64,000 nt of DNA from CAJXYS01 sp913063035 (GTDB lineage Bacteria; Pseudomonadota; Alphaproteobacteria; Rhodobacterales; Rhodobacteraceae), in NCBI RefSeq assembly GCF_050586465.1, contig NZ_JBOCEG010000001.1, forward strand, positions 434,001 to 498,000, read 5' to 3'. Shown in pieces: positions 8,741-18,056 of the stretch; the stretch's first letter is position 1; each line of letters starts with the position of its first letter. Made by a program: the position numbers and the translations under genes. Below the pieces are notes generated by a model. It saw only the letters and a program-made list of their open reading frames with translations, was not told the origin of the DNA and ran no database searches.

Positions 8741-10534
8741 ATGGCTCGCCAGCCCAAGACCGTGACGGAAGAGCGTGACAAGTCCAAGCGCATCGGCGCG
8801 CTGCGGGCCCTTGTGCCGTTCCTGGCCCCCTATCGGCGCCTGCTTGCCGCCGCCGCCCTGGCGCTGGTCCTGACCGCGGCGGTGTCGCTGATCCTGCCGA
8901 TGGCCGTGCGCCGGGTCGTCGACGGGTTCGGCGCCGGAGACGCGGCGCTGCTCGACAAGTATTTCGCGGCCGCGCTCGCCATCGCCGGGCTGCTCGCCCT
9001 GGGAACGGGGCTGCGCTATTACCTCGTGACGCGCCTGGGCGAGCGGGTGGTCGCGGATATCCGCAAGGCCGTCTTCGCGCGGGTGATCTTCCTGTCGCCC
9101 GCCTTCTACGAGAAGATCATGACGGGCGAGGTGCTGAGCCGCATCACCACCGACACCACGCTGATCCTGAGCGTGATCGGGTCCTCGGTCTCGATCGCGC
9201 TGCGCAACGCGCTGATCCTTTTGGGCGGCATGTCGCTGATGCTGGTGACCAGCCCCAAGCTGACCGGGCTCGTGCTGCTGATCGTGCCGCTGGTGATCGT
9301 GCCCATCATCGTGCTGGGCCGCCGCCTGCGCGTGCTGAGCCGCGAGAACCAGGACTGGATCGCGCGCAGTTCCGGCAACGCCTCCGAGGCGCTCTTGTCG
9401 GTGCAGACGGTGCAGGCCTTCACCCACGAAGCGCTGAGCCGCGCCCGCTTCGACAAGGTGACCGAGAACAGTTTCGACGTCGCGCTGCGCCGCGTCAGCA
9501 CGCGGGCGCTGATGACGGTGATCGTGATCTTCCTGATCTTTACCGGCGTGGTCGGCGTGCTCTGGATCGGGGCGCGCGACGTGCAGGCCGGGTCGATGTC
9601 CGCCGGCGAGCTGGTGCAGTTCGTCATCTACGCGGTCATGGTCGCCGGCTCCGTGGGCGCGCTGACCGAGATCTGGGGCGAGCTGCAGCGCGCCGCGGGC
9701 GCGACCGAGCGCCTGCAGGAGCTTCTCGGCGCCGAGGACGGGGTGACGGATCCCGAGGCGCCTGTGCCGCTGCCGGCGGCGCCGCAGGGACGGATCGCCT
9801 TCGACGAGGTGACCTTCCACTATCCCGCGCGCCCCGAGACGGCGGCGCTGAACGACGTGTCGCTGTCGATCCGGCCGGGTGAAACCGTGGCGCTGGTCGG
9901 CCCCTCCGGCGCGGGCAAGACCACGGTGATCCAGCTGCTTCTGCGGTTCTACGACCCGGCGTCGGGGCGGATCACGCTGGACGGCACCGACCTGCGCGAC
10001 ATGGCGCGGGCTGACTTCCGGCGTGCGGTCGCCATGGTGCCGCAAGACCCGGTGATCTTCGCCGACACGGCGCGCGAGAATATCCGCTTCGGCCGGCCCG
10101 AAGCCACCGATGCCGAGGTCGAGGCCGCGGCGCGGGCCGCCCACGCACATGACTTCCTGTCTGCGCTGCCCGAGGGTTACGACACCTATGTCGGCGAGCG
10201 GGGCGTGATGCTGTCGGGCGGGCAGAAACAGCGGGTGGCGATCGCCCGGGCGATCCTGCGCGACGCCCCGGTGCTGTTGCTGGACGAGGCGACCTCGGCG
10301 CTCGACGCGGAATCCGAACGCGCGGTGCAGGACGCGGTCGATGCGCTGGCGCAGGAACGGACCACGATCATCGTCGCCCACCGTCTCGCGACCGTGAAGA
10401 AGGCCGACCGCATCCTGGTCTTCGAGGCCGGTCGCATCGTCGCCCAGGGCAGCCATGACGAGCTGGTGGCCCAGGGGGGGCTCTATGCCCGCCTCGCCCG
10501 GTTGCAGTTCACCGAGGGGCTCGCGGCAGAGTGA
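8741..10534 (+). CDS. ABC exporter, fused membrane and ATPase domains (MsbA/LmrA type)
   Basis: A 597-residue half-transporter. The first 320 or so residues hold six hydrophobic segments of a type I exporter domain. The ATPase domain contains Walker A 'GPSGAGKTT' near residue 387, signature 'LSGGQKQRVAIARAIL' near 491, Walker B 'VLLLDEATSALD' near 510, and the switch His in 'IIVAHRLATV'. It should work as a homodimer in the inner membrane and export a lipid or hydrophobic compound. The start at 8741 is set by GGGAGG 10 bases upstream; a longer frame starts at 8708 but lacks a ribosome site. It stands alone between tRNA-Gly and the acyl-CoA synthetase. The substrate is unknown. Confidence 0.92.
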   Translation: MARQPKTVTEERDKSKRIGALRALVPFLAPYRRLLAAAALALVLTAAVSLILPMAVRRVVDGFGAGDAALLDKYFAAALAIAGLLALGTGLRYYLVTRLGERVVADIRKAVFARVIFLSPAFYEKIMTGEVLSRITTDTTLILSVIGSSVSIALRNALILLGGMSLMLVTSPKLTGLVLLIVPLVIVPIIVLGRRLRVLSRENQDWIARSSGNASEALLSVQTVQAFTHEALSRARFDKVTENSFDVALRRVSTRALMTVIVIFLIFTGVVGVLWIGARDVQAGSMSAGELVQFVIYAVMVAGSVGALTEIWGELQRAAGATERLQELLGAEDGVTDPEAPVPLPAAPQGRIAFDEVTFHYPARPETAALNDVSLSIRPGETVALVGPSGAGKTTVIQLLLRFYDPASGRITLDGTDLRDMARADFRRAVAMVPQDPVIFADTARENIRFGRPEATDAEVEAAARAAHAHDFLSALPEGYDTYVGERGVMLSGGQKQRVAIARAILRDAPVLLLDEATSALDAESERAVQDAVDALAQERTTIIVAHRLATVKKADRILVFEAGRIVAQGSHDELVAQGGLYARLARLQFTEGLAAE

Positions 10535-10669
10535 GAGACCCCGCCCGCGGCCGCCCGCGGCGGGCCGAATACCGTGGCGTCACACTTGCGCGGCGGCGGT
10601 TTTGACCACATCCTCCACGAATAAAGGGAGATCGGCGCCGCGGAAGACGGCGCAACGGGGAGGATGACG

Positions 10670-12586
10670 ATGGCGCGTATGGCCACGCTCGCCGACAAGC
10701 GGGCGATCGAGAACGAGAAGCCATGGTCGGAGCGGTTGACCGCCCGCACCATGTACGAGTTCCTGACCCGGACGCGCGACGCCTTCCCCGACCGCGACGC
10801 GGTGTCCTTCCAGATCCTGTCCGGCGCGCGCGACAAGGCCGAGACCCTGACATGGCGCGACCTGCACGGGCGGGTCACGCAGGCGGCCAACCTCTTCCGC
10901 AGCCTCGGCATCGGCGAGACGGACGTGGTGGCTTACCTGCTGCCCAACGCCAACGAGACGGTGGTCACGCTTCTGGGCGGGTCGGTCGCGGGGATCGTCA
11001 ACCCGATCAACCCGCTGCTCGACGCCGAGCAGATCGGCGCGCTGCTGCGCGAGACCGGTGCGAAGGTCCTGGTCACGCTGAAGGGCTTTCCGAAGACCGA
11101 CGTCGCGCAGAAAGCGGCCGAGGCGGTGGCGATGGCGCCGAATGTCGAGACGGTGCTCGAGGTCGATCTGAACCGCTACCTGACCCCGCCCAAGTCCTGG
11201 ATCGTGCCGCTCGTCCGGCCCAGGGTGCGGCCGGGCCACGCGGCCCGCGTGCTCGATTTCGCCGCCGAGATGCGCCGCCAGCGCGGCGATCGGCTCGACT
11301 TCGCCGACGCGGCAGGGGATCGCGTCGCCGCCTGTTTCCACACCGGCGGCACCACCGGCATGCCGAAGATCGCCCAGCACACCTATGCCGGCATGATCTA
11401 CAACGGCTGGTGCGCGCATGAACTGCTCTTCACCGAGCAGGACGTGCTGATGTGCCCGCTGCCGCTGTTCCATGTCTTCGCGGCCTATCCGATCATGATG
11501 TCCAGCCTGGCCTCGGGGGCGCATGTGGTCTTTCCCACGCCCGCGGGCTATCGCGGCGACGGCGTCTTCGACAATTTCTGGCAGCTGATCGAACGTTGGC
11601 GGGTCACCTTCCTGGTGACCGTGCCGACCGCGGTCTCGGCGCTGATGCAGCGCCCGGTCGATGCCGACGTCTCGACGCTCAAGACGGCGATCTCGGGCTC
11701 TGCCGCGCTGCCGGTCGAGCTCTACACCAAGTTCCGCGATTCCACCGGGGTCGAGATCCTCGAGGGCTACGGCCTGACCGAGGCCACCTGCCTCGTCGCC
11801 TGCAACCCCTATCACGGCGAGAAGAAGGTCGGTTCGATCGGGCTGCCCTTTCCCTATACCGAGGTCCGCATCCTCAAATGCGCCGAGGACGGCACGGTCG
11901 AGGCGGAATGCGCCACCGACGAGGTGGGCGAGATCTGCGTGAGGAACCCGGGCGTCCTGACCGGACGGACCTATCTCGAGGATCATCGCAATGCCGGGCT
12001 CTTCGCGGATGGCGACTGGCTGCGGACGGGCGATCTGGGCCGCGTGGATGCCGACGGGTACGTCTGGATCACCGGCCGCGCGAAGGATGTCATCATCCGC
12101 GGCGGGCACAACATCGATCCCGCCATCATCGAGGAAGCGTTGGTCTCGCACCCGGACGTGGCTTTCGTCGGCGCGATCGGCCAGCCCGACGCGGTCGCGG
12201 GGGAACTGCCCTGCGCCTTCGTGGAACTGGTCGAGGGCGGTCGGGCGACCGGCGAAGACCTGCTTGCCTACGCCCGCGACAGGATCCATGAACGCGCCGC
12301 CATCCCGAAGCATGTCGAGGTTATCGGCGAACTGCCCAAGACGGCGGTCGGCAAGGTCCTGAAGAACGAGCTGCGCAAGAGCGCGATCCGCCGCGTCTAT
12401 AGCGAGGCCCTCGCGGCAGAGGGGCTCGCCGCCGAGGTGATCGAGGTCTACGAGGACAAGAAGCGAGGCCTCGTTGCGCGGGTCGAAAGGACCGCGGCGG
12501 ATGTCGATGCGGATGGCGTGTCGCATTGCCTCGGCAATTTCACGCGGCCCTGGGAATGGGCCGTCGACACCGCCCCGGCCCCCTGA
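10670..12586 (+). CDS. acyl-CoA synthetase (AMP-forming, FadD-like)
   Basis: A 638-residue ANL-superfamily adenylating enzyme. The phosphate-binding loop is 'HTGGTTGMPKIAQHT', the acyl-adenylate motif is 'EGYGLTEATC', the hinge region is 'LRTGDLGRVDADGYVWITGR', and the C-terminal catalytic lysine sits in 'PKTAVGKVLKNEL'. It converts a fatty or other carboxylic acid to its CoA ester using ATP. Two ATGs lie 6 bases apart, at 10664 and 10670; the second is chosen because GGGGAGG touches the first but is well spaced from the second. It is 135 bp after the ABC exporter, possibly with its own promoter. The residues past 600 form a short extension. Acyl chain preference cannot be told. Confidence 0.9.
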   Translation: MARMATLADKRAIENEKPWSERLTARTMYEFLTRTRDAFPDRDAVSFQILSGARDKAETLTWRDLHGRVTQAANLFRSLGIGETDVVAYLLPNANETVVTLLGGSVAGIVNPINPLLDAEQIGALLRETGAKVLVTLKGFPKTDVAQKAAEAVAMAPNVETVLEVDLNRYLTPPKSWIVPLVRPRVRPGHAARVLDFAAEMRRQRGDRLDFADAAGDRVAACFHTGGTTGMPKIAQHTYAGMIYNGWCAHELLFTEQDVLMCPLPLFHVFAAYPIMMSSLASGAHVVFPTPAGYRGDGVFDNFWQLIERWRVTFLVTVPTAVSALMQRPVDADVSTLKTAISGSAALPVELYTKFRDSTGVEILEGYGLTEATCLVACNPYHGEKKVGSIGLPFPYTEVRILKCAEDGTVEAECATDEVGEICVRNPGVLTGRTYLEDHRNAGLFADGDWLRTGDLGRVDADGYVWITGRAKDVIIRGGHNIDPAIIEEALVSHPDVAFVGAIGQPDAVAGELPCAFVELVEGGRATGEDLLAYARDRIHERAAIPKHVEVIGELPKTAVGKVLKNELRKSAIRRVYSEALAAEGLAAEVIEVYEDKKRGLVARVERTAADVDADGVSHCLGNFTRPWEWAVDTAPAP

Positions 12587-12592
12587 ACCCGC

Positions 12593-13402
12593 TCAGGCCC
12601 CGGCCTGGGCGAGGCTCCGCTCGACCAGCCCGCGATAGCCTTCCCCGAAGAGGCGCATGTGCACGATGGCCGGCCAGAGCTGGTAGATCGCGCGGCGCCG
12701 GGGCCAGCCGGCGTCCGGGGCGCCGTAGCGCGCCCAGAAGGCGGGCGCCGGGGTGGCGAACAGGCTCAGCATCGCCAGGTCCACCTCGGGATCGCCGTAG
12801 TAGCAGGCGGGGTCCACGAGGCCCGCGATCCGGTCCCCGTCGACCAGGATGTTCCCGGTCCAGAGATCGCCATGCAGCAGCGCCGGGCGCGGTGTCGCCG
12901 GCAGCAGCCCCGGCAGCCGCGCGGCAAGGCGCCTGATCCGGACGGCCAGGTCGGCCGGCAGATGCGCGATCTCCGGGCGAAGCCGCCGTTCGGCCCAGAA
13001 ACCGGGCCAGTCCGGCGTGGCGGCGTTGGGGATGGCTACCGCGCCGAAGGCGTAGTCCTCGGGCCAGCCGTATCGCGGCCCGGTGGCCGCGTGCATCCCG
13101 GCCAGGACGGCGCCGAGCGCGCCCCAGGCCGCGGCCGAAATTCCGCCGCCGTCGGGCAGGCGTTCCATCACCAGAACGCGGTGGTCGGCGGCGATCACCG
13201 CGGGCGCCGGCGCGCCGGCGGCCCGGAGCGCGCGCAACATGGCGGCCTCGGTCCGGGGGGCGGGGCCGGACTTCGCGACCACGGCGCGCCCGTCGGCAAG
13301 CTCGAGGCCCAGCACGTCCGACAACGCGCCGCCGGCCAGCGTCGCGATCCGGACCGGGGTCTGTCCGAGCAGCCGCGTGGCGTCGGGGGCGATGGATGTC
13401 AT
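12593..13402 (-). CDS. fructosamine kinase / aminoglycoside-phosphotransferase family protein
   Basis: A 269-residue kinase-fold protein of the fructosamine kinase family, which phosphorylates ketosamine adducts on proteins or free amines so that they break down (protein deglycation). 'LAGGALSDVLGLELADGRAVVAK' gives the ATP loop and lysine. 'LLHGDLWTGNILVDG' holds the catalytic Asp179 and the metal-binding Asn184, and 'LVDPACYYGDPEVDLAM' holds the DFG-like Asp197 with the family's 'DPA.YYG..E.DLAM' pattern. The length is typical. It converges on the acyl-CoA synthetase with 6 bp between the stops. Confidence 0.88.
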   Translation of the reverse strand: MTSIAPDATRLLGQTPVRIATLAGGALSDVLGLELADGRAVVAKSGPAPRTEAAMLRALRAAGAPAPAVIAADHRVLVMERLPDGGGISAAAWGALGAVLAGMHAATGPRYGWPEDYAFGAVAIPNAATPDWPGFWAERRLRPEIAHLPADLAVRIRRLAARLPGLLPATPRPALLHGDLWTGNILVDGDRIAGLVDPACYYGDPEVDLAMLSLFATPAPAFWARYGAPDAGWPRRRAIYQLWPAIVHMRLFGEGYRGLVERSLAQAGA

Positions 13403-13465
13403 GGGGCCACACTGCCACGCCCCGCGAAAGGCGCAAGCGGCGTCAGGCGTCGCCGGGCGGCCGGG

Positions 13466-13801
13466 TCAGCCTGCGGGGCCGCCGAGGATGTTGCGCACGG
13501 CGTCGCGCCGCATCTTGCGCATCGTCTCTTCGCGGTCCGCCACGCTGTTGCCAGCGCATTCCGCCGCGCCCGCACAGGCGGGCATGCCCGGCGTCTCGAC
13601 CACCGTGGCGATGCGCCCCGGATGATCCTGGTAGCTGGGCTGGTCCGCCTGGTAGAGCAGGGCGCCCAGCCCAAGCATCACCCCGGCGACGGGGCCATAT
13701 TCCTGGAGGCCCGCGGAGAGCTCCTCCAGGGCGACCCGCAGCTTCTGACGCGCATCCGCGCGCCATGCGCCACGGCGGGTATATAGGTCTGCAGATGACA
13801 T
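13466..13801 (-). CDS. small hypothetical membrane-associated protein
   Basis: A 111-residue protein I do not recognise. It has a basic N-terminus ('YTRRGAWRADARQKLR'), one weakly hydrophobic segment at about 36-52 ('GPVAGVMLGLGALLYQA'), two cysteines in a short loop ('PACAGAAECAG') and a basic C-terminus. The ATG at 13801 is preferred over a GTG at 13813 because GAGG lies 6 bases upstream of it. A strong consensus promoter 50 bp upstream supports it being expressed. Function unknown. Confidence 0.6.
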   Translation of the reverse strand: MSSADLYTRRGAWRADARQKLRVALEELSAGLQEYGPVAGVMLGLGALLYQADQPSYQDHPGRIATVVETPGMPACAGAAECAGNSVADREETMRKMRRDAVRNILGGPAG

Positions 13802-13849
13802 GACCTGCCTCACTGTTGCTGCTCGATGTTTTTTGCTTCTTATGGTTAA

Positions 13850-13878
13850 TATATAGTTGAAAAATCGATTTGTTTCAA
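13850..13878 (-). promoter_or_regulatory. strong sigma-70 promoter for the 13801 gene
   Basis: On the minus strand TTGAAA (13878-13873), a 17-bp spacer and TATATA (13855-13850) form a near-consensus promoter inside an AT-rich stretch (13805-13925). Transcription would start near 13843, giving a leader of about 40 bases. Confidence 0.7.
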
Positions 13879-14038
13879 ATTTGGCAACAATTCGAAATCC
13901 GAGTGTGATATTAAAGTGCTGGAATTATAGGCGTTTTTGAAACGGCCCCACCCGTGGAAACCGCAGGCGCGCAGCGCTGCTCCCTGCAGGGAGCGCCGGT
14001 GGTCCAGTGACCGGATATCAGGTGGAAAAGGGGGGCGA

Positions 14039-14113
14039 TGGTGCCGCAGGGGAGGATTGAACTCCCGACCTCACCCTTACCAAGGGTGCGCTCTACCACT
14101 GAGCTACTGCGGC
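14039..14113 (-). tRNA. tRNA-Thr (GGT anticodon)
   Basis: On the minus strand the acceptor arms GCCGCAG (14113-14107 side pairs with 14043-14049), the D arm 'AGCTCAGTGGTAGAGC', the anticodon loop with GGT and the T arm 'GGAGTTCAATCCTCC' form a full cloverleaf. CCA is encoded at 14041-14039. Confidence 0.96.
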
Positions 14114-14202
14114 CCGAATTCGTGCGGGTGCGTTTAAGCGCATTCGCGCCGGGACGCAAGCGCAATCTGGACCCTTTTCGCTGCCTGCGCTAGACATCCC
14201 CC

Positions 14203-14367
14203 ATGACAAGAACACCCCCCAAATCCGGCAGTGGCGACGGCAAGCCCGGCAAACCGGCGACGGACCGCGAGACGCGGCTCAAGGCCGCGCTTCGGGCCAA
14301 TCTGCGCCGGCGCAAGGCGCAGGCCCGCGCACGCAAGCCGGCCGACGGGGCCGGGGACAAGGACTGA
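14203..14367 (+). CDS. small basic protein upstream of murA
   Basis: A 54-residue frame starting MTRTPPKSGSGD and ending in 'RLKAALRANLRRRKAQARAR' plus a short acidic tail. Small Arg/Lys-rich proteins with this 'LKAALRANL.RRK.Q.RAR' core are common directly before murA in Rhodobacterales. It ends 9 bp before the murA start, so the two are probably co-transcribed. It may bind RNA or DNA, but no function is known to me. No clear ribosome site precedes the ATG, so the start is less sure. Confidence 0.7.
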   Translation: MTRTPPKSGSGDGKPGKPATDRETRLKAALRANLRRRKAQARARKPADGAGDKD

Positions 14368-14376
14368 GGCAGGCAC

Positions 14377-15645
14377 ATGGATTCCATCGTCATCCAAGGG
14401 GGCGCGCGGCTCGACGGCCGGATCCCCATCGCGGGCGCCAAGAACGCCTGTCTCACGCTGATGCCGGCGACGCTGCTGACGGACGAACCGCTCACGCTGA
14501 CCAATGCGCCGCGCCTCTCGGACATCCGCACCATGGCCGAGCTGCTCGGCTCGCTCGGCGCCGAGGTCTCGACTCTGCAGCACGGCCAGGTGCTCGCCAT
14601 GAGTTCGCACGACATCCGCAGCTTCAAGGCCGAGTACGACATCGTGCGCAAGATGCGGGCGTCGATCCTGGTGCTCGGCCCGCTCCTGGCGCGCCACGGC
14701 GAGGCGGTGGTCTCGCTGCCCGGCGGCTGCGCGATCGGCGCGCGGCCGGTCGACCTGCATCTGAAGGGGCTCGAGGCGCTCGGCGCGGAACTCGACCTCA
14801 GGGATGGCTATGTCCATGCCCGCGCGCCGCGCGGGCTTACCGGGGCCGAGGTGAGCTTCCCGCTGGTCTCGGTCGGTGCGACCGAGAACGTGCTCATGGC
14901 GGCGACGCTGGCCCGCGGCACGACCGTGCTGAAGAATGCCGCGCGCGAACCCGAGATCGTGGATCTCGCGAACTGCCTGGTGCGGATGGGCGCCCGGATC
15001 GAAGGCGCCGGCACCGATACGATCACCGTCGAGGGGGTCGACAGCCTGCACGGCGCCACCCACCCGGTGGTGATCGACCGGATCGAGCTCGGCACCTACA
15101 TGCTGGCGCCCGCCGTCACCGGCGGCACGGTGGAGCTTCCGGGCGGGCGCCGGGACCTCGTGGCAAGCTTCGCCGACAGGCTCGAGGCGGCCGGGATCGA
15201 GATCGCCGAGACGCCCGGGGGGCTCCGGGTCAGCCGCCGGAACGGCGCGGTCCGCGCCGTCGACGTGACGACCGCGCCCTTCCCGGGGTTCCCGACCGAT
15301 CTGCAGGCGCAGATGATGGCGCTGATGTGCACCGCCGAGGGCACCAGCCGGCTGGAAGAGACGATCTTCGAGAACCGCTTCATGCATGCGCCCGAGCTGA
15401 TGCGGATGGGCGCCGAGATCGACGTGCATGGCGGCGTCGCGACCGTCAAGGGGGTCGAGCGTCTCCGGGGCGCGCCGGTGATGGCGACGGACCTGCGGGC
15501 CAGCGTGTCGCTGATCCTCGCCGCGCTCGCCGCCGAGGGCGAAACGGTGGTCCGCCGGGTCTATCACCTTGACCGCGGCTACGAGCGGGTGGAAGAAAAG
15601 CTCTCCGCCGTCGGCGCGACGATCGAAAGGGTGCCCGAGACATGA
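14377..15645 (+). CDS. murA: UDP-N-acetylglucosamine 1-carboxyvinyltransferase MurA
   Basis: A 422-residue enzyme of standard length. It performs the first committed cytoplasmic step of peptidoglycan synthesis, moving enolpyruvate from PEP to UDP-GlcNAc. 'GAKNACLTLMPATLLT' is the family's conserved N-terminal lysine loop, and Cys118 in 'LPGGCAIGARPVDLHL' is the fosfomycin-target cysteine (Cys115 in E. coli). It is followed, with a 4-base ATGA overlap, by a DUF2948 gene, an arrangement typical for Rhodobacterales. Confidence 0.97.
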   Translation: MDSIVIQGGARLDGRIPIAGAKNACLTLMPATLLTDEPLTLTNAPRLSDIRTMAELLGSLGAEVSTLQHGQVLAMSSHDIRSFKAEYDIVRKMRASILVLGPLLARHGEAVVSLPGGCAIGARPVDLHLKGLEALGAELDLRDGYVHARAPRGLTGAEVSFPLVSVGATENVLMAATLARGTTVLKNAAREPEIVDLANCLVRMGARIEGAGTDTITVEGVDSLHGATHPVVIDRIELGTYMLAPAVTGGTVELPGGRRDLVASFADRLEAAGIEIAETPGGLRVSRRNGAVRAVDVTTAPFPGFPTDLQAQMMALMCTAEGTSRLEETIFENRFMHAPELMRMGAEIDVHGGVATVKGVERLRGAPVMATDLRASVSLILAALAAEGETVVRRVYHLDRGYERVEEKLSAVGATIERVPET

Positions 15646-16124
15646 CCGAGGATGCGCGCTTCGAGGACGGGGCGGAACGGCCCCTGCGGCTCAAGGCGCT
15701 GGACGCCGAGGATCTCTCCGTGATCTCCGCGCTGACCCAGGACGCGGTCTTCCCCGCGCGCGAGATGACCTGGCAGCCCGGCGCCCGGCGCTTCGCGCTG
15801 CTGATCAACCGGTTCCGCTGGGAAGACCGGGCTCGCACGGCACCCCGGAACCATGCGCCCGAACGCGTCCAGAGCCTCCTCGTGATCGAGGACGTCCGGG
15901 CCGTGGCCAGCCAGGGCGTGGCGCGCGACGATCCGGACATGGTTTTCTCGCTTCTGTCCATCGGTTTCGCGCCGGGCGCGGACGGCACCGGGCGGCTGAC
16001 GCTGACGCTGGCCGGCGACGGGGCGATCGCGCTGGACGTGGAATGCCTCGACGTCCTGCTCAGGGACGTCACGCGGCCCTACGGCGCGCCCTCGGGCCGG
16101 GCGCCGGAGCATCCCCTGGACTGA
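15642..16124 (+). CDS. DUF2948 family protein
   Basis: A 160-residue protein of the alphaproteobacterial DUF2948 family: 'LRLKALDAEDLSVISALTQDAVF', 'MTWQPGARRFALLINRFRWE', and an end 'ALDVECLDVLLRDVTRPYGAP'. All are family hallmarks. Function is unknown. It is translationally coupled to murA (ATGA overlap) and usually lies between murA and hisD. A hairpin-forming repeat follows its stop by 6 bases. Confidence 0.88.
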   Translation: MTEDARFEDGAERPLRLKALDAEDLSVISALTQDAVFPAREMTWQPGARRFALLINRFRWEDRARTAPRNHAPERVQSLLVIEDVRAVASQGVARDDPDMVFSLLSIGFAPGADGTGRLTLTLAGDGAIALDVECLDVLLRDVTRPYGAPSGRAPEHPLD

Positions 16125-16130
16125 CCCCGT

Positions 16131-16165
16131 CCAGGTGGTGGAAATATCCCCGCCGGAGGCATGGA
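16131..16165. repeat. dispersed intergenic repeat, copy 1 (half element)
   Basis: These 35 bases, starting CCAGGTGGTGGAAATATCCC and ending GGAGGCATGGA, are identical to bases 27515-27549. Only one arm of the inverted repeat seen at 27481-27549 is present here. The copy lies 6 bp after the DUF2948 stop codon. Confidence 0.8.
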
Positions 16166-16204
16166 ATCCCGGCCCTGCGGCCTGCCACGCGCCTTGACGC
16201 TTGA

Positions 16205-16235
16205 GGCCCCGGCGCGGCGGCGCTATGTCGGGGCC
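16205..16235 (+). terminator. GC-rich hairpin between DUF2948 and hisD
   Basis: GGCCCCG (16205-16211) pairs exactly with CGGGGCC (16229-16235) over a 17-base loop. No T run follows, so it may be a weak terminator, a processing site or a leader structure for hisD. Confidence 0.3.
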
Positions 16236-16253
16236 TGATCAAGGAGTTGCCGC

Positions 16254-17564
16254 ATGCCCGTCTTCCTCTCCACTGCCGAGGCCGGTTTCGAGGCCCGCTT
16301 CGCCGATTTCCTCGATGCCAAGCGCGAGGCGGAAATCGACGTGGACGAGACCGTGGCCGGGATCATCGCCGATGTGCGCCGGCGGGGCGACGCGGCGGTG
16401 ATCGAGCTGACCGCGAAATTCGACCGGCTCGACCTGACGCCCGCGACGCTGGCCTTCACCCCGGACGAGATCGAGGCCGAGATCGCCAGGGTCGACGCCG
16501 GGGACCGGGCGGCGCTCGAGCAGGCGGCGGAGCGCATCCGCGCCTACCACGCCCGCCAGCGCCCCGAAGACGCGGGCTGGACGGACGCGGCGGGCGCGGC
16601 GCTCGGCTGGCGCTGGACGCCGGTGGAGGCCGCGGGCCTCTACGTGCCCGGCGGGCTCGCCTCCTACCCGTCCTCGGTATTGATGAACGCCATCCCCGCC
16701 GCCGCCGCCGGGGTCGGGCGGCTCGTCATCTGCGCGCCCACCCCCGACGGCGTGGCCAATCCGCTGGTCCTGCTGGCCGCCCGCCTCGCCGGGGTCGAGA
16801 CGGTCTACCGCATCGGGGGCGCGCAGGCCGTGGCGGCCATGGCCTACGGCACGGAGACCATCGCGCCGGTGGACAAGATCACCGGCCCCGGAAACGCCTT
16901 CGTCGCGGCGGCCAAGCGCCGTGTCTTCGGGCAGGTCGGGATCGACATGATCGCGGGCCCGTCCGAGATCCTCGTGATCGCGGATGCCGACAACGATCCG
17001 GACTGGGTGGCGCTCGACCTGCTGAGCCAGGCCGAGCACGACGAGAGCGCCCAGGCGATCCTGATCACCGATGACGCGGCCTTCGGGCAGGCTGTCGCGG
17101 CGGCCGTCGCGGCCCGGCTCGAGACGCTGGCCCGCCGCGCCATCGCCGGGCCGTCCTGGCGGGATTTCGGCGCGGTCATCACCGTGCGCGACCTCGACGA
17201 GGCCGCCGCCCTCTGCGACCGGATCGCGCCCGAGCACCTGGAACTGGCCGTGGCCGACCCCGACGCGCTGGCCGCGAAGATCCGCCATGCCGGCGCGATC
17301 TTCCTCGGCCGCTGGACGCCGGAGGCGATCGGCGACTATGTCGGCGGGCCGAACCACGTCCTGCCGACCGGCCGCTCGGCGCGCTTCTCCAGCGGCCTCT
17401 CGGTGCTGGATTTCATGAAGCGAACGACGCTGGCCAAGATGACGCCGGGCGCGCTGGCGGCCATCGGCCCGGCGGCCGAGCGGCTGGCGATCGCCGAGAG
17501 CCTCGAGGCGCACGGCCTGTCCGTGCGCGCGCGGCTCGACAAGCTGAACGAGGGCGCCCGATGA
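16254..17564 (+). CDS. hisD: histidinol dehydrogenase HisD
   Basis: A 436-residue enzyme of normal length that oxidises L-histidinol to histidine in two NAD-dependent steps, the end of histidine synthesis. 'YVPGGLASYPSSVLMN', 'VDKITGPGNAFVAAAKRRV' and 'DMIAGPSEILVIAD' are diagnostic. Glu327-His328 in 'IAPEHLEL' equals the catalytic Glu326-His327 of E. coli. AAGGAG sits 8 bases before the ATG. No other his gene is in the window. The stop overlaps the UPF0262 start by 4 bases. Confidence 0.97.
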   Translation: MPVFLSTAEAGFEARFADFLDAKREAEIDVDETVAGIIADVRRRGDAAVIELTAKFDRLDLTPATLAFTPDEIEAEIARVDAGDRAALEQAAERIRAYHARQRPEDAGWTDAAGAALGWRWTPVEAAGLYVPGGLASYPSSVLMNAIPAAAAGVGRLVICAPTPDGVANPLVLLAARLAGVETVYRIGGAQAVAAMAYGTETIAPVDKITGPGNAFVAAAKRRVFGQVGIDMIAGPSEILVIADADNDPDWVALDLLSQAEHDESAQAILITDDAAFGQAVAAAVAARLETLARRAIAGPSWRDFGAVITVRDLDEAAALCDRIAPEHLELAVADPDALAAKIRHAGAIFLGRWTPEAIGDYVGGPNHVLPTGRSARFSSGLSVLDFMKRTTLAKMTPGALAAIGPAAERLAIAESLEAHGLSVRARLDKLNEGAR

Positions 17565-18049
17565 CCGAGACCGGCCGCCTGTCCCATGTCGAGATCGACG
17601 ATACCGGCCTGCCGGCGCCGACGCCCGAGATCGAGCAGGAGCGCCGCGTCGCGATCTTCGACCTGCTGGAAGACAACAGTTTCGTCCCCGAGATGCGCGA
17701 GGATCGCGCGGTGCCGCCCGGTCCCTACCGGCTGAACCTCTCGATCCGCGAGGGGCGGCTCGTGCTCGACATCCGCACGGAGGCGGGCGACCCGGCCGGC
17801 GAGGTTCACCTGTCGCTCGGGCCCTTCCGGCAGGTCGTGAAGGACTACTTCCAGATCTGCGAAAGCTATTTCGACGCGGTGAAAAAACTGCCGCCCAGCC
17901 AGATCGAGGCGATCGACATGGGCCGGCGCGGCATCCACAACGAGGGCGCGCGCATCCTCCAGGAGCGGCTGGAGGGCAAGGTCAGGGTCGATATCGACAC
18001 CGCGCGCCGTCTCTTCACGCTGATCTGCGTGCTGCATTTCGGGGGCTGA
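17561..18049 (+). CDS. UPF0262 family protein
   Basis: A 162-residue member of the alphaproteobacterial UPF0262 family. It carries 'ERRVAIFDLLEDNSF', 'GPYRLNLSIREGRLVLDI', 'LGPFRQVVKDYFQICESYF' and 'AIDMGRRGIHNEGARIL', with the family's usual ending 'DTARRLFTLICVLH'. Function is unknown. It is coupled to hisD and followed after 7 bp by the phosphatase gene, which is its standard position in this order. Confidence 0.93.
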   Translation: MTETGRLSHVEIDDTGLPAPTPEIEQERRVAIFDLLEDNSFVPEMREDRAVPPGPYRLNLSIREGRLVLDIRTEAGDPAGEVHLSLGPFRQVVKDYFQICESYFDAVKKLPPSQIEAIDMGRRGIHNEGARILQERLEGKVRVDIDTARRLFTLICVLHFGG

Positions 18050-18056
18050 CGGGGTC

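Noticed and set aside
8252..10456. A 734-codon minus-strand frame opposite the ABC exporter
   Set aside because: It also covers tRNA-Gly and is His/Asp/Gln/Gly/Arg-rich with no known motifs; the exporter on the other strand has every expected motif.
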